This document shows positions 41,424 through 49,183 of a DNA stretch of 59,681 bases, piece after piece; position 1 is the stretch's first letter; each line of letters begins with the position of its first letter. The DNA lies in the NCBI GenBank assembly GCA_020632575.1, contig JACKFH010000022.1, positions 1-59,681 on the forward strand. Reading direction: 5' to 3'. The notes beneath the pieces are model-generated. The model saw nothing but the letters and a program-made list of their open reading frames with translations, was not told the DNA's origin and searched no databases. The translations under genes and the position numbers were made by a program. Origin of the DNA: Candidatus Omnitrophota bacterium (GTDB lineage Bacteria > Hinthialibacterota > Hinthialibacteria > OLB16).

Positions 41424-41943
41424 GAAACTGGCTGGGCTTTCGAATCACCCCATCTTTTTGATCCTCCGAGTGCTCCTCGCCGGGGTTATGCTCTATGCCG
41501 CGGTCCCAAAATTCTTCGACTGGGAGGCCGCTCCCAGAGTTCTAAGCTTTGAACCCTTTTCTCACAGTGTTCACAATTACCGACTTCTCCCGTTGGAAAT
41601 GGTCAACTTGGTGGCCATGACGATCCCGCCGGTCGAACTCCTCGGAGCTCTCACCCTATTGACTGGACTCTGGCTCAGGGCGGGAAGTCTCATGCTCGCG
41701 CTACTTCAAGGGGTCTTCTTGTTTGGCGTGGCCCAAGCCTTTTATCGCGGGCTCGACATCTCATGTGGATGTTTTGTCGGGGTGGATTCCAAGGTGGGGT
41801 GGATTCCCCTAATCCGGGATTCGATCTTTTTCGCCGGTTTTGTTCTGATATTTTTAACCACATTCAAGGTTGATCGGGTTCAGGACAGTCAGTCGGAATC
41901 GCCTCCCCAGGAAACCAATGACCAACCGAGTCCCGCCGAGTAA
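41410..41943 (+). CDS. MauE/DoxX-like membrane protein
   Basis: 177 residues from GTG 41410, overlapping the rhodanese gene and with GGAGG about nine bases upstream. Four transmembrane segments: IFLILRVLLAGVMLYAAVPKF, MVNLVAMTIPPVELLGALTLLTGLW, LMLALLQGVFLFGVAQAF and IRDSIFFAGFVLIFLTTF. ISCGCFVGV before the last helix is the paired-cysteine motif of the MauE branch of DoxX-like proteins, which assist disulfide or quinone-linked redox chemistry. The C-terminal tail is polar. Together with the rhodanese it may pass electrons or sulfur across the membrane. It is convergent with the hybrid kinase; only one base separates the stop codons. Confidence 0.88.
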   Translation: MNPSKKLAGLSNHPIFLILRVLLAGVMLYAAVPKFFDWEAAPRVLSFEPFSHSVHNYRLLPLEMVNLVAMTIPPVELLGALTLLTGLWLRAGSLMLALLQGVFLFGVAQAFYRGLDISCGCFVGVDSKVGWIPLIRDSIFFAGFVLIFLTTFKVDRVQDSQSESPPQETNDQPSPAE

Positions 41944-41944
41944 A

Positions 41945-43456
41945 TTAGGATTTTCTCTCGAGCGTCTCCCGAATGCAGTCCAGGAGCTGTGAGGGACGGT
42001 AAGGCTTTTGAATGTAAGCATCGATTTTCCCTCCTTCCGAGGAATCAACAATCTCTTCCTCGGAGAATCCGCTCGATAAGATCGCGCGGAGCCCCGGCTG
42101 GATCTTTCGGAGTTCCTCGATTGCCGTTCGTCCAGTGATTCCAGGCATCGTCATGTCGACAAGCGCGAGGTCGAATGTGTCGGGTTGAGCCCTAACGATT
42201 TCAACCCCGGCTTCGCCGCTTTCCACAATTTCGTGCGGAATCCCTTTCGACTTAAGGATCTTCGACACCAAGCGTAAGACGGATGGCTCATCGTCGATTA
42301 CGAGAACTTTATTCGGCGGTTTGGGCTCCCTGCGGTGGCTTCCGTCGTTCATGGTAGTTGTATCCTCGCTATTTGCTTTCGGAAAGAAAACCCGAATACG
42401 AGTCCCCGAACCGATTTCAGTCTCGATATTCATGACACCTTCATGGGCGCGTAAAATGCCCTGAACCGCGGACATCCCCAGACCCCTCCCAAAAAACTTG
42501 GTCGTAAAGAAAGGGTCGAAGATCTTTTCGAGGGTCTGCTGGGTCATCCCGCATCCGCTGTCTGCAACCTCGAGATAGATCATTTCAGCCCCGTCTGTCT
42601 TGTCCGGTCTGAAGTCTTGAGGGGAGTCGCACAAGGGAGCGGCAGCCACTCCGGAGCGAACCCATATTGATCCGGAGTCCTCTCCAATGGCCTCCGAGGC
42701 ATTGCTGACAAGATTCATGATCACTTGCTGGATCTGGGAGGCGTCCCCGTGGAAGGTCGGGAGATCCTCCGCAAGTTCGAACTCGATCTGGATTCTTTTG
42801 GAAATGGAAGCATTGAGGAGATCGACCATCGCAACCAATGTCTCATTCATGTTGAGACGGCTCGAATAGAATTTTCCTCGTCCCGAATAAGCCAACATTT
42901 GACGGGTTAAATCGGAAGCCTTTTTGGCGGCTTCCCCGATTTCCTCGATTTCCTCCCGTATCGGAGAATTCTCCTCCAGTTCCTCTATGGCGAGTTCGGT
43001 GTTCCCAATGATCGAAAGAAGAAGGTTGTTGAAGTCATGCGCGATTCCGCTGGCCAACACGCCGATGCTTTCCAGCTTTTGAGATTGTTGAACTTTGTCC
43101 TCGAATTCTTTCTTTTTCAGTTCTTCCCTCTTTTGTTGGGTGAGGTCGCGTATCACCAGGAGAAATCGGTCATCATTGCACTTGGAAAAATGAAACTCAT
43201 ACCATTTCGTCCCGCCTCCATCCCCATCTAAGTGAAATGAAACTGTGGCAGGTTTCCTCTCGTGCACGCATTTCTCGCATGCTTGTCGGATCCGCTCCGC
43301 GATTGAGGTCAGACTTATAGCCTTCCAAATTGGAGCGCCAAGCATGGACTCCTGGGATACATCACCAAAACAGCCGTCCGTCGAGGTCTCGGAAAGGAAC
43401 TCCAAAACCTCCCCGGTTTTGTTCAACAGAATTACTTGGACCGGATAAGGTTTCAT
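41945..43456 (-). CDS. Soluble hybrid histidine kinase (PAS-HisKA-HATPase-REC)
   Basis: 503 residues without a transmembrane segment. A PAS-like sensor (about 1-110) ends in a LLVIRDLTQQKREELKKKEFEDKVQQSQKLES linker. The phosphoacceptor His is in GIAHDFNNLLLSIIGN. The HATPase domain has NLVSNASEAI (N box), VADSGCGM (G1) and FFGRGLGMSAVQGI (G2). The C-terminal receiver (about 385-503) has VLVIDDEPSV, LALVDMTMPG with the phosphoacceptor Asp, and YIQKPYRPSQL with the Lys. HDFNNLL kinases with fused receivers are common in deltaproteobacteria and related lineages. No partner regulator is adjacent. The PAS ligand is unknown. Confidence 0.96.
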   Translation of the reverse strand: MKPYPVQVILLNKTGEVLEFLSETSTDGCFGDVSQESMLGAPIWKAISLTSIAERIRQACEKCVHERKPATVSFHLDGDGGGTKWYEFHFSKCNDDRFLLVIRDLTQQKREELKKKEFEDKVQQSQKLESIGVLASGIAHDFNNLLLSIIGNTELAIEELEENSPIREEIEEIGEAAKKASDLTRQMLAYSGRGKFYSSRLNMNETLVAMVDLLNASISKRIQIEFELAEDLPTFHGDASQIQQVIMNLVSNASEAIGEDSGSIWVRSGVAAAPLCDSPQDFRPDKTDGAEMIYLEVADSGCGMTQQTLEKIFDPFFTTKFFGRGLGMSAVQGILRAHEGVMNIETEIGSGTRIRVFFPKANSEDTTTMNDGSHRREPKPPNKVLVIDDEPSVLRLVSKILKSKGIPHEIVESGEAGVEIVRAQPDTFDLALVDMTMPGITGRTAIEELRKIQPGLRAILSSGFSEEEIVDSSEGGKIDAYIQKPYRPSQLLDCIRETLERKS

Positions 43457-43797
43457 AGTCGATTGGGTTTGAATCCTTCCCGCCGGGAGATTGTCTTTCC
43501 GGGGTGACGGTCATTCAGATTAGTCGGATTGTTTTTCAAAATCATCTAGAGTTTGCCCTGAGGTTCCGATATCTCAATAAAAAGGCTCTTTTTCGAGATT
43601 GATCATAACGCTCAAGAAAATCATTGTCGAGGCTTGACATGTTATTTATTGGTGACAACACGTCGCTTTTGTCAACCGATCGAGACATCCGATTTCGAAG
43701 AAAGTCGGGTCAGTCTGAAAGGCGAAGCGCCCGGTTTTCCTTGAGTAAAATCTCGATTAGAATTTGTGAAAGAACAAAGAAGAGAGGTTAAGAGTTC
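43457..43797. other. Intergenic region, divergent promoters
   Basis: 340 bp with no supportable gene. It separates the hybrid kinase (minus) from a secreted protein (plus). TTGACA (43634-43639) and TTGTCAA (43669-43675) face each other and a bulged GACAA/TTGTC hairpin lies between, which may be regulatory; no confident promoter can be set. Confidence 0.4.
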
Positions 43798-44436
43798 ATG
43801 TTTCGCCACCTTTTTCCCGTGATGCTCCTGCTTATCCCGATCCTGAACGCCCAGGCTTCCGAAGCGGTCTATGAACAAAACTTCGAGGAGGAGGAGGTCG
43901 ACGATTACCCCATGGACTTCCTTGTCCTGGAGGGGGACTTCACGGTTCAGGAGGAGGAGGGGAACAAATTCCTCAGACTGCCTGGCACGCCGCTTGGTTC
44001 GTTCGCGCTTCTCTTTGGAACCAATGAGACTGAAGGGTTCGAGGTTTCGGCTCGAATCCGGAGCGAAAAGACAAAGCGCCGATTCCCATCCTTTGCGGTC
44101 GGAGTCAACGGAGTCAGTGGATACAAACTGAGGGTTGACCCGAACAAGCGCTCTCTCGAGATTCTCAAGAGAGATGAGGAATCATTGGTTCAAATTCCCT
44201 ACAAATGGACTTCAGGCTCCTGGACCTGGTTGAAAATCCGTATCCGCAAAGCGGCGGACTCGAAATGGATGATCGAGGGAAAAGCGTGGGAAGAGGGAGC
44301 GGAGGAACCAGGCGACTGGATGATCTCCTACGAAGAGACCGAAGAGCCCGTGCCCGGTAAATTCTCCATTTGGGGCAAGCCATTCTCCGAAAAACCGATC
44401 GACTACGATGACCTCAAGGCGGTCAAAATCGACTGA
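43798..44436 (+). CDS. Secreted LamG/jelly-roll-like protein of unknown function
   Basis: 212 residues with a signal peptide (FPVMLLLIPILNAQA-SE). The pattern of strands (VYEQNFEEEEVDDYPMDFLVLEGDFTVQEEEGNKFLRLPG, then FEVSARIRSEKTKRRFPSFAVGV, YKLRVDPNKRSLEILK, WTWLKIRIRK) suggests a concanavalin-like sandwich as in LamG or 3-keto-disaccharide hydrolase-like (DUF1080) proteins. I see no catalytic motif. GAGAGG lies at a long distance upstream. It is convergent with the GH78 gene, 42 bp away. It may bind glycans outside the cell; this is inferred from fold and neighbourhood only. Confidence 0.7.
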   Translation: MFRHLFPVMLLLIPILNAQASEAVYEQNFEEEEVDDYPMDFLVLEGDFTVQEEEGNKFLRLPGTPLGSFALLFGTNETEGFEVSARIRSEKTKRRFPSFAVGVNGVSGYKLRVDPNKRSLEILKRDEESLVQIPYKWTSGSWTWLKIRIRKAADSKWMIEGKAWEEGAEEPGDWMISYEETEEPVPGKFSIWGKPFSEKPIDYDDLKAVKID

Positions 44437-44478
44437 ATGCCGAAGACCCCATCCACGCCAATAGAATACAGGCCGAAA

Positions 44479-47265
44479 TTATTCGACGCGGAATTCGTAT
44501 TCGCCCGATAGCACTCGGCAGATGACTCGGTCTTTGGATTTGCCAATGGTCTCGCTTGCGTCGATCTTCTTTCCAGACTCGGTGACCGTCTGATTCTCTG
44601 TCGCCGGGATGGAGAGGGTCGCGGCGCTTCCGACAGGAACGCGAACTTTCCAAATAAAGGCTTTGCCTTCGATTCGCCAATCGCTGACCACCGTCCCTCT
44701 CACCGTATCGAGACTCACCTTGGCCCAGGTCAATCCGCCCCCGGGATGGGGCTCCATTCGGATGTGTTTGAATCCGGGTTGGCCAGCGTCGGGGGCAATC
44801 CCCACGATCAGCTTGTAGATCCATTCCCCGACCGCCCCGAACGAGTAGTGACAAAAGGAATTCATTCCCGGATCCTGAAATCCGCGACCCTCCACATAAC
44901 CATCCCAACGCTCCCACATGGTGGTGGCGCCATGGTCGATCATGTAACCCCAGGAAGGGAGTTCACGGTTCAACAGGAGCTGGTAGGCCGTTTCCACATT
45001 GCCAGAATCGGTGAGTTCGGTCATCAACATTTTGGTCGTCTGAAACCCGGTGGAGATGTGATGGTTGTATTCCTCCACCGCCTCGACCATGTGTTTGGCG
45101 AGCGCCGCTCGGTCCTCATCCGGCACAAGGTTGTAATAGAGGGAGAGCGCGTACCCGGATTGAGTGTTTCCTTTCACCTGCTTCTCGTCATTCACGTAGG
45201 CCTTGAAATAGGCGTCCCGGATTTTTTCGTGGAGGTCCGAGTAGTGTTTGGCCCGGTCCTGCTTCCCGAGAACGGTTGCCATCCGAGATGCGAGTTGGCT
45301 CGATCGAGCATAAAAAGCCGTGGCGAGAACCTCCTTGGGAATGGTCGCCTTGTTCTCGGGCCAGCCCTCCATTTTCACCAAATCGCCATTGAGCCAGTCG
45401 CCGTAATCGTTACCGCGATTGCCGGTCCAGAGATACTCGGGAGATTGAGTGCCGATATAGGTCAACCATCTTTCGATGGCTTCGAAATTTTCCTCCAGGA
45501 TGCGCTTGTCCGCATAGTTCACATAAACATCCCAGGGCACAAAAACGCCCGCGTCGCCCCAGGATGGAACCCCCGAAAACCGGATGTCGGAATCATAGGG
45601 TTGAGGCGCGAAATCGGGGAAACGGCCATCCCTTGATTGAGCATCGCGGACATCCACCAGCCACTTGGTGAAGAAACGGTCCATATTCATATTGAAGCAA
45701 GCCATCTGGGCGAAGACCAAAGCGTCGCCCATCCATCCGCACCGCTCATCCCGTTGGGGGCAGTCGGTCGGAATGCTGTGCATATTGTCCTTTTGGGTCC
45801 AGAAAATGTTTTGCATCAATTGATTGACAAATTCATCCGAACAGGAAAAGGAACTGACTTCCGGGCAGTCCGAATGGACAAAAACGCCGACCAGATCCTC
45901 GAGTTCCGGTTTTTGATTCAGACCTGTCACCTCGACATAGCGGAAACCGTGGTAGGTGAATCTGGGCTCGAAGACTTCTTCCCCATCGCCACTGAGAATA
46001 AACCGATCCTCCTGCTTGGCTCCATAATCTCGCCCATCCTTGGGAACTCTTAGGTTCGCGGTGTAGAGCGAACCATCCTCGTTCAACACTTCACCATGAC
46101 GTAGGAGGACCTCCGTTCCCTTCGACCCTTTGACCTTGACCCGACACCAACCGGTGAAGATCTGTCCGAGATCGTAGATATAGACACCCGGACTCGGTTC
46201 GGTGATGGAAACCGGGGCGATCTCTTGAGTTTTTCGGATAGGCTGGTTCCTCTGGGCGACACGATCCGGACCAATAGCATCCCAGACATCGACAGCCTGC
46301 CAGTTGGAGTCATCGAATCCATTTTTATTCCAGCCCGGCATCTCGTTGCGGGAGTCAATGGTCTCGCCATCGAGAAGGTCGTTGGCTTGAATCGGACCCT
46401 GCTTGGTAATTTTCCAGGTGTTGTCAGTGGTCACGATCTGTTTCTTGCCGTCCTCGGTTTCGACCTCGAGCTGCGCCATGAACTTCGGTTGGTCTCCGTA
46501 GATGCCCCGTGTCGGACCATCCGGCACCACCAGGGTCAAACCGATCTTGCCCGCGTACCAGCCATTGCCGAGGATCGCCCCAATCGTATTGGCGCTTTCG
46601 TTCAGCATGTCGGTCACATCGTAGGATTGATACTGGACCCTCGCGTCATAGTCGGTCCATTCGGGAGCGAGGACATGATCACCGACCTTTTCGCCATTCA
46701 GGAAGACCTCATAGAGACCGAGGGCCGTCGAATACAGGGTGGCTCTTCGGACCTTGCCGTCGATTGAGAATTCTTTCCTCGCATAGTTGGCGGGGAAGGG
46801 AGCTTCCACCTTGCCGGGGTGTTCAATCCATTCCGCTTTCCAATGGAGAGGTTCGAGCAAACCCATTTGCCAATAGGATGGTTCGCTCCAGTCGGAAACC
46901 TCGTCCTTCCGATCCCACACTCGGACTTTCCAATAGACCCGCTCACCTGACTGCAATGGGCGACCGCCGTACTCAATGAAATGATTCTCGCCGCTTCGAA
47001 CCCTTCCGCTGTCCCAGACATCGGCTTTGCCGGGTTCCAGCAGGCTTGGGTCGGAGGCGACCACCACCTCGTACGCGGATTGAGCCGCGCCTCGGGACAT
47101 TTCTGGATCGTTCAATATCCAAGTGAGTCGAGGCTGGTCCGCCTCGATTCCAAGTGGATTGGTAAGCATTTCGCAATAAGTTTTTTCGATTTCTAGCGCA
47201 ACGGCGGGTTGGGACATGGTGACCCCTATCAGAGTAAAAGTAATGGATGCAAGAAGATATCGCAT
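44479..47265 (-). CDS. Secreted GH78 alpha-L-rhamnosidase
   Basis: 928 residues from ATG 47265, which has AAGGAGG nine bases upstream; an earlier in-frame start adds 15 arginine-rich residues and is rejected. A signal peptide ends AVA-LE. N-terminal beta-sandwich domains (PRLTWILNDPEMSRGAAQSAYEVVV; YARKEFSIDGKVRRATLYSTALGLYEVFLNGEKVG) precede the (alpha/alpha)6 catalytic domain with the hallmark DCPQRDERCGWMGDALVFAQMACFNM, which carries the acidic residues. MIDHGATTMWERWDGYVEGRGF and a C-terminal sandwich follow. It removes terminal alpha-L-rhamnose. Divergent from the GH29 gene across 383 bp; a palindrome at 47282-47301 may be its operator. Confidence 0.95.
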   Translation of the reverse strand: MRYLLASITFTLIGVTMSQPAVALEIEKTYCEMLTNPLGIEADQPRLTWILNDPEMSRGAAQSAYEVVVASDPSLLEPGKADVWDSGRVRSGENHFIEYGGRPLQSGERVYWKVRVWDRKDEVSDWSEPSYWQMGLLEPLHWKAEWIEHPGKVEAPFPANYARKEFSIDGKVRRATLYSTALGLYEVFLNGEKVGDHVLAPEWTDYDARVQYQSYDVTDMLNESANTIGAILGNGWYAGKIGLTLVVPDGPTRGIYGDQPKFMAQLEVETEDGKKQIVTTDNTWKITKQGPIQANDLLDGETIDSRNEMPGWNKNGFDDSNWQAVDVWDAIGPDRVAQRNQPIRKTQEIAPVSITEPSPGVYIYDLGQIFTGWCRVKVKGSKGTEVLLRHGEVLNEDGSLYTANLRVPKDGRDYGAKQEDRFILSGDGEEVFEPRFTYHGFRYVEVTGLNQKPELEDLVGVFVHSDCPEVSSFSCSDEFVNQLMQNIFWTQKDNMHSIPTDCPQRDERCGWMGDALVFAQMACFNMNMDRFFTKWLVDVRDAQSRDGRFPDFAPQPYDSDIRFSGVPSWGDAGVFVPWDVYVNYADKRILEENFEAIERWLTYIGTQSPEYLWTGNRGNDYGDWLNGDLVKMEGWPENKATIPKEVLATAFYARSSQLASRMATVLGKQDRAKHYSDLHEKIRDAYFKAYVNDEKQVKGNTQSGYALSLYYNLVPDEDRAALAKHMVEAVEEYNHHISTGFQTTKMLMTELTDSGNVETAYQLLLNRELPSWGYMIDHGATTMWERWDGYVEGRGFQDPGMNSFCHYSFGAVGEWIYKLIVGIAPDAGQPGFKHIRMEPHPGGGLTWAKVSLDTVRGTVVSDWRIEGKAFIWKVRVPVGSAATLSIPATENQTVTESGKKIDASETIGKSKDRVICRVLSGEYEFRVE

Positions 47266-47648
47266 TTTCAGACGCCTCCTTCGGAAAACGATCGCTTTCC
47301 GCAACCTCAAGAGAAATAAATCTCAAAGCGGGTATCGTGACTCAATTCGTCTCGTTGTTACAGCCCGACGAGTCGCCATCAAAAGCAAAGCGACAAGGCG
47401 GGCCATTAGGCGGCAGGTCCACGATCCTATCAAAAAAAGGCGAGAAGAAAAATCGGACAGACCTCTAATGTCGACTTGAGATTCAGCCCCAAAATCGATC
47501 AAGACCGCATTGCCAATGGGATATCACTTACCAGTCACCCTTAAACTTGCGCCTGAGGTAGAGACCGTTTAATCTGTTGCGGGTTTTAGCCCACCGCCTC
47601 TGGGATCTATCCCAATCGGTTTTTCTTAGCTCGAAAGGACAGGAGTCG
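47266..47648. other. Divergent intergenic region between GH78 and GH29 genes
   Basis: 383 bp without a supportable gene. It must hold both promoters. The near-perfect palindrome at 47282-47301 is next to the GH78 start. Near the other end, AGGAG (47640-47644) serves the GH29 start. Confidence 0.5.
47282..47301. promoter_or_regulatory. 20-bp palindrome, candidate operator of the rhamnosidase gene
   Basis: CGGAAAACGATCGCTTTCCG is symmetric at 18 of 20 positions (one mismatched pair) about CGATCG. It starts 17 bp upstream of the GH78 ATG and overlaps the start of its ribosome site, a position suited to repression. The GAAA...TTTC arms resemble operators of LacI-type regulators, but no regulator gene is present. 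Confidence 0.5.
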
Positions 47649-49133
47649 ATGATTTTCAGAAGTTTTATTGTTGCTGGTTTGTTGGCATGTGGGTTCGTTC
47701 ACTCGGCCCTTGCGGAAGTCAACCCCCCCGAACCAGTTTATCCGATCCCTTCGGAGCGGCAGTTGGCGTGGCATGCATTGGAATATTACGGTTTTTTCCA
47801 TTTCACCATCAACACGTTCACCGACAAGGAATGGGGGTATGGCGACGAGAACCCGGAGGAGTTCAATCCAACCGCCTGCGACCCGCGTCAGTGGGTGGAA
47901 ATCGCCAAAGAGGTCGGTATGAAGGCGGTCATCCCAACCTGCAAACACCACGACGGATTTTGTTTATGGCCCTCCAAGTATACGGAGCACTCAGTCAAAA
48001 ACTCTCCTTACAAGGACGGGAAGGGAGACATTGTCGGCGAAGTCGCTCGAGCCTGCCATGACCTTGGCCTGAAATTCGGAATCTACCTCTCCCCCTGGGA
48101 CCGCAACCATCCGGAATATGGCCGACCCGAGTACATCGATTATTTCCGCAACCAGCTAAGGGAACTGCTGACCCAATACGGCGAGGTTTCGGAGGTCTGG
48201 TTCGATGGCGCCAACGGAGGCGACGGGTACTATGGCGGAGCTCGCGAGGAGCGCCGTATCGACCGTGCAACCTACTATGATTGGGAAAACACCTGGGCCA
48301 TCGTTCGTGAATTGGCCCCCAACGCTGTCCTCTTCAGCGATGTCGGTCCCGATATCCGATGGGTCGGCAATGAAAAAGGATTCGCGGGCGACCCCTGTTG
48401 GCACACCTACACCCCCCACCCGAACGAACCCGGCGGACAAGCCGCGCCAGGGGCCTCGAACTACAAGGAGGGAGTCAACGGCCATGTGGATGGCGAATAC
48501 TGGCTGCCGGCCGAGGTCGACGTTTCGATCAGGCCGGGGTGGTTCTATCACGAGAGCCAGAACGACCAGGTTCGCTCGCCTGAGAATCTCATGGAACTCT
48601 ACTACCAATCGGTCGGACGCGGCGCTTGTCTGCTTTTGAATGTCCCGCCGGACGATCGCGGATTGATCCATGAGACCGACATCGCCGCTCTCCGTGGATT
48701 CAAGACCCTACGAGACGCGACTTTCAAAATGGACTTGGCGCACGATGCGACCGCCAAGGCGAGTAATGTTCGCGGAGATGTGGATACGTATGCCGCCTCC
48801 AATGTTCTGGATGACGATCGCTCCACCTATTGGGCCACCGATGACGGGGTCACCTCGGGATCGATCACAGTGGACTTCGGCAAGGAGACCACTTTTGATC
48901 ATGTGGTCTTGCAGGAATATATCGAGTTGGGTCAACGGATTCTCAGGTTTTCGGTCGACGCCTATAGCGGTGGCCAATGGCGTACAATTGCCGAAGGTGA
49001 GTCGATTGGTTGGAAACGAATCCTACGGACTGACCCAGTGACCGCCGAAAAAGTTCGTTTCAATGTCTTGGAGGCCAAGGCCTGTCCCACACTTTCATCG
49101 CTCTCGATTTACGCCGGGCCGGATGTCAAGTGA
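47649..49133 (+). CDS. Secreted GH29 alpha-L-fucosidase with C-terminal discoidin-like domain
   Basis: 494 residues from ATG 47649 with AGGAG upstream and a signal peptide ending ALA-EV. The GH29 barrel shows YYGFFHFTINTFTDKEWGYGDENPEEFNP, KHHDGFCLWPSKYTEHSVKNSPYKDGKGDIV and the nucleophile Asp186 in EVWFDGANGGDG. After LLLNVPPDDRGLIHETD comes an F5/8 type C (discoidin) domain of about 130 residues (ASNVRGDVDTYAASNVLDDDRSTYWATDDGVTSGSITVDFG). It removes alpha-L-fucose retaining configuration, probably from sulfated or branched glycans. Divergent from GH78 and convergent with the cyclase gene. Confidence 0.95.
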   Translation: MIFRSFIVAGLLACGFVHSALAEVNPPEPVYPIPSERQLAWHALEYYGFFHFTINTFTDKEWGYGDENPEEFNPTACDPRQWVEIAKEVGMKAVIPTCKHHDGFCLWPSKYTEHSVKNSPYKDGKGDIVGEVARACHDLGLKFGIYLSPWDRNHPEYGRPEYIDYFRNQLRELLTQYGEVSEVWFDGANGGDGYYGGAREERRIDRATYYDWENTWAIVRELAPNAVLFSDVGPDIRWVGNEKGFAGDPCWHTYTPHPNEPGGQAAPGASNYKEGVNGHVDGEYWLPAEVDVSIRPGWFYHESQNDQVRSPENLMELYYQSVGRGACLLLNVPPDDRGLIHETDIAALRGFKTLRDATFKMDLAHDATAKASNVRGDVDTYAASNVLDDDRSTYWATDDGVTSGSITVDFGKETTFDHVVLQEYIELGQRILRFSVDAYSGGQWRTIAEGESIGWKRILRTDPVTAEKVRFNVLEAKACPTLSSLSIYAGPDVK

Positions 49134-49183
49134 TTTGAGTTTTGAAAAAGTGCGGAAAGATCATTCACTGCAATGTGGAAAAA

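Noticed and set aside
44746..45636. 296-codon plus-strand open frame
   Set aside because: Antisense to GH78; composition mirrors the codon bias of the true gene.
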